64,000 bases of DNA from Stentor coeruleus (lineage: Eukaryota; Ciliophora; Heterotrichea; Heterotrichida; Stentoridae): assembly GCA_001970955.1 (NCBI GenBank), contig MPUH01000223.1:1-64000 (forward strand), read 5' to 3'. The notes beneath the pieces are model-generated. The model made no database searches. It was not told the DNA's origin and saw only the letters and a program-made list of their open reading frames with translations. Within the stretch, counting starts at the first letter, position 1, and each line of letters starts with the position of its first letter. Positions 60,568 to 64,000 of this stretch are shown here, in pieces. The position numbers and the translations under genes are program-made.

Positions 60568-62697
60568 TTAGAATAAGAATGGAATTCTACTAATGGCTTG
60601 TGAAAATATCAGTTTAGGCACAGCGCCAAGGCCCATTGAAAACATCAAAGCTACAACTGAGCCAACAAACATGCCCGGGTAAAGTACGAGCGGACTTCTT
60701 AAAATCCAAAGAAATTCATTCCAGCCAAGTAAAACTATTATCAAAATTGCCCATTTCGGCAAACCTCCTCTATTATACCCAAACTCTTTTATATGTTGTG
60801 CATCTTTATAAGCTCTTTCAGCATCACGTAAAAAACTCTCCATTATTTTCTCATATTCTTCCTCACTTAAAATCTCTGAATGATTTCCATCATCAGCCCT
60901 ATCCCAATCTGTTGATAGCATAAAATATCGAAATTGCTCAAGAACAGGGAGGACTCGGCTTTTGCTAATACTGAAAACTTCTTCATAATTCGTTGTTTTT
61001 GGATCTCTAGGAACACCTTTTTCATCTTTATTGAATAAAATACTGAATTTCTTCATAAGATAATCTTCTAAGTTTTTTGAAAATTTCTCGATTTTAGTTT
61101 TTATTGTTTGTATACAGAACATTCTTGAGTCGACAATCATTTTATGAACTGTTTCTGAAGGCATTTCTGCATTTTTAAGAACTTTTTCTATACGTAATTC
61201 AAGTGGTTCACAGACTCGAATTTGCACATTTTTGACTTTTTCCCATATGTTGTGGTCCATTGCTTGGTCTAAAATTTTTCCAATTTCTGAAGTGAATTTA
61301 CTCCCAAAAGCATTAGTATATTCTGCTATAATATGGTTTTTTTGTTTTTCTTTCTCTTCAGAAATCCTATCATAAAGATAATCTTCTATTTCTTTATTAT
61401 ATTCAGAAATGTCCCAACCACTATTCGTAACTAAACTTCCTTCAGCGATGATCATAAACTCATTCTTAATCATAGTAAAAATCTCATTGACAATTTCACT
61501 AAAATTTTCTACAGCCACAGATTTCGGTAATTTAGCCAAAAGCATATCTTTAGCCTTATGTATTTGTTGACTAGAAACATACTTCATCTGTATATGAAAC
61601 AAATCTTTAGACTGATCCATTAACATTTCAATAAGCTCATCTCTAGTCTTCCTATATGTATTTTCATAATACCCAGATGCATGTTCATCATATATTATCA
61701 AAGATTTCTCATATAACTCAGAAAATTTCCCTGCAAGGTTATCTACAACAACCCTTCCTATATTTTTACTAATTTCCAAAACATTATTTTGAAACTCTTT
61801 TATAGCTTCCATCTTCAATTCATTACATCGTAAATTTGCCAACATTTCCTTTTGTGATGGGATGTTTAAATCTTTATCACTATGAATTGTCGACCAAATA
61901 TCAGTATAATATAAAGGAACACCATCAATAGGCACATCGTTATTTTTATATCTAAAAAGCCAATCATTTCTATTTGAATCTGAAAATTTATCTTTTAAAA
62001 CCCCAACTTCTCTTTTAAACTCTTCTGGTTTGAAGTCTTTGCTTGAGATTGTATGGAAGTCGAATTCAAAACAATCAAAAACATTACACAAAGTCAAATG
62101 GCTAGGTTTTTTTATTTTTTCCCAGATTTCTTCCATAGTTTTGCTGATTTGCTGTTTGAGTATACCTAAGTTATTAACCCCATCATTGAAGTCTCTTAAG
62201 ATAAAAAGAATACGTTTTTTCCCTTCCTGGCCAAAAAGTTTGAGATTTACTTCAAAAATTGTTTTTAGAAGACCAACACTCGCAGCTTTGTATCTCCCAA
62301 TTTCACTTGTCCACATATTAACCATAAGAACATCTGATATAGCTAAAGCAAAAAGTGCAGACATTTGTTCAAAGGCTGCACCATCATCACCACGAATCTG
62401 ACTATCTGTTCCTTCAATGTCTATGACTAAACATTTACAAGATAGATTGTAAGCGAGATGGATACCTTTTGTGGTTTGATTACGACCTTTCATTGAATCT
62501 AGGGTATCGAAATTTGTCTCAAATAACATATTCAACAATGTACTTTTTCCTGTACTTTGGCATCCGATTATTGCTACAGTATGATAATCTGTACTTTGTA
62601 ATGGGGATGCTTCAAGTAAGATCTTTGCTTCGTTTCTAATTATGGATTACGTGATATCTCCTTCAAATGTTACGATTTGCACTGAATTCATAGCCAT
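60568..62697 (-). CDS. SEY1: Sey1/RHD3-family (atlastin-class) ER-fusion GTPase, two exons
   Basis: 704 residues after removing the 15-nt intron at 62636-62650. The P-loop GCQSTGKSTLLNMLF lies near residue 44, with the switch RNQTTKGI, DIEGTDSQ (G3) and RDFND (G4) all in place. The long helical middle (about 300-610) is as in Sey1/RHD3. Two closely spaced C-terminal spans (WAILIIVLLGWNEFLWIL and PLVLYPGMFVGSVVALMF) form the ER hairpin. It tethers and fuses ER tubules. Without the intron the P-loop would lack its own N-terminus (MAMNSVQIVTFEGDIT), so the two-exon model is firm. Confidence 0.93.
62636..62650 (-). other. 15-nt intron
   Basis: GTAATCCATAATTAG on the minus strand, with in-frame TAA. 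Splicing joins FEGDIT to NEAKILLEASP ahead of the P-loop. Confidence 0.93.
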
Positions 62698-64000
62698 TTA
62701 TTATATGCTTGTCTTGAAGTTTGATTGGGTTGATGTTGGATTATTATTTTCTAATAAAAGTGGATGTTTGGGTCTTATTTTATAAAAGAGGATGATTTTA
62801 GGATTTTAGGTTGTGGTTAGAAGATTTTATGGATTTTTTGATAGTATTTGATGAGGTTTAAAACTTTTGTTAGAGATTTGGAGAAGTTTTGATAGTTGAG
62901 GATGGATTTTTGGGTTTTGGTTTTTGAGAAAAGAAATTTACCTGTGATGATAGGGCTAATAATTGGTTTAAGCATGGAGACTGTTGCTTATTTTTAAGAA
63001 AATTTTTATCGTATAAAATTGTGTAAGTTTTTATTGTCGAAAAGTGAAATGCAATAAAAAATTATCTATATACAGTGAAATTTTAAGATTAATAAACAAG
63101 GGGAAATGCTTTGGGGTTAAAAATAATAATTCACAAGAGATGTCTTAAAAGTAAAAGCTGAATAATTTAAAATGTAATACTTAAATATGAGTAGAAAACT
63201 TAAAATCTTTCAGAGTCTAAAATGAAGAAAAAGGAAAATTTAAGACAGATAGTGGAAAAAACAAAAAAAATCAAATGGAAATGAAAAACATAAGAAAAAA
63301 ATCCTTAAAAGTGCAAAGCAAACTTCTCTATAAGAGGTCCCAAAGGAAATGTTAACAAGGCTTAAGACTAAAAATGAAGCAAGATAGAATTTTTCTGAAG
63401 ACGAAAATATTAACAAAAGTGAAAACGAAAAAGAAAATGAAGAAACAACTACAAAGGAATATCAATACGATAAGACAAATCCTCAAACTTATATGGAAAC
63501 CTTAAAGAAAACCTCTAATTCGACGTGCCAAAAAGGGCAAAACTTAATAATAGAAAATTCAGAATAACCGAGAAAACAGTAGATATCCAAAAAGACGGAA
63601 ACTGTTTTTATAGATGGATTTCTATAGCATTTTTCCCAATGAAATTGTATAAAATAAAAGAAAGAGTTATCGATTATCTTATTACAAATAATATCTTTTT
63701 ATTGATTGATTTTCCTGATACTAATATTGAAGGTATAATTAGCAGATATTCTCAAAATAATAAATAATCAATGGGCTAACGATATAATGATTTTAATAAC
63801 AGCTTATTTTTTGATACCCAAATAATAGTAAATTCAATCCAATATAATAAAATATATATATGAAATATTCTGGATGCTCACAAAATTTAAAAGATTTTAT
63901 TAAAGTTTGTCTTATATGCTCTAAGGAAGAATAATCTACAAAAAAAAAACTAAGAAATTCAATCCTATTGATTCAGTTTCATTGTGCGTATTTGGACAAA
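62698..64000. other. 1.3-kb terminal region with OTU-like remnant
   Basis: 62700-62990 is strongly G/T-rich, the right flank of the Sey1 gene. 63060-63330 is A-rich. An OTU-protease-like remnant lies at 63340-63860. Nothing recognisable from 63870 to the window end. Confidence 0.6.
63340..63860 (+). pseudogene. OTU-like cysteine protease remnant
   Basis: An 80-codon frame at 63525-63767 contains KDGNCFYRWISIAF, the OTU-family catalytic block (Asp-Gly-Asn-Cys at 63594-63605), followed by the helix KIKERVIDYLITNN. In a neighbouring frame just downstream comes WANDIMILITAYFLIP, matching the WxxxxEI-type helix that follows in OTU domains (Asp in place of Glu at one position). Upstream is an acidic, Lys/Glu-rich stretch (NKSENEKENEETTTKEYQYD). 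The catalytic His region is not seen before the window end. The frame is interrupted more than once, so this is most likely a broken copy. OTU domains occur both in host deubiquitinases and in mobile elements, and the origin cannot be told here. Confidence 0.5.

Noticed and set aside
1-64000. UGA-as-Trp code (Blepharisma type) or UAA/UAG-as-Gln code
   Set aside because: All long genes use TGG for Trp, every gene split is explained by an intron or one indel, and TAA, TAG and TGA all end genes at sensible places (for example TGA at 24508-24510).
1-64000. tRNA or rRNA genes
   Set aside because: No T-loop-like GGTTCGAATCC pattern or rRNA block seen in the spacers on reading both strands.

Overview
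The window looks like macronuclear DNA of a heterotrich ciliate, closest in character to Stentor. The DNA is very AT-rich and the genes are dense and on both strands. Long reading frames (up to 2050 codons) use the standard code, with TAA, TAG and TGA all acting as stops. Seven introns can be proved by frame restoration; six are 15 nt and one is 16 nt, and all fit GTAANNNNTANN(N)YAG or nearly so. A Blepharisma-type code (UGA = Trp) is not needed anywhere. I saw no tRNA, rRNA, CRISPR or intact mobile element.

Layout. 0-16.5 kb is a run of minus-strand genes: a divergent alpha-tubulin, a 2050-residue protein, a SHIPPO/STPG-repeat protein, a USP32-like ubiquitin hydrolase, a coiled-coil protein, a small two-membrane-segment protein and a Vti1-type SNARE. 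After a 2.2-kb gap, 18.6-28.2 kb has an RCC1-repeat protein, two ciliate-type basic proteins, a small membrane protein (minus) and a Pro/Ser-rich protein ending in an ELMO-like domain. 28.4-37.7 kb has a coiled-coil gene, a DHHC palmitoyltransferase, a Rab GTPase, a second SHIPPO protein, a four-TM protein, a derlin-like protein with a p97-binding SHP box, and a small protein. 38.7-46 kb carries two very large signalling membrane proteins: an adenylyl cyclase fused to a voltage-sensor-like channel module, and a WD40-ankyrin-TRP channel. 47.9-53.7 kb has a multi-TM protein, two unknowns and a Nup214/Nup159-like nucleoporin. 55.2-62.7 kb has a copine with an added RING-like finger, a coiled-coil protein, a histone H3 variant and a Sey1/RHD3 (atlastin-class) GTPase. 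The gaps hold several decayed gene remnants, including an OTU-protease-like one at 63.5 kb.

The gene set is ordinary housekeeping plus ciliate cell biology: cilia and cytoskeleton (tubulin, SHIPPO, coiled coils), membrane traffic and ER (Vti1, Rab, DHHC, derlin, Sey1), signalling (cyclase, TRP, copine, ELMO) and nucleus (H3, nucleoporin, RCC1). No operon-like functional grouping is evident.

The strongest unexplained signal is in the spacers. Most intergenic regions, whatever the gene orientations, begin G/T-rich on the plus strand and switch to C/A-rich before the next gene. The same spacers carry repeated short matches to the heterotrich telomere octamer CCCTAACA, C-rich pointing into the gene from both sides. 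One single-N assembly join with a 77-bp duplicated flank lies at 47.5 kb.
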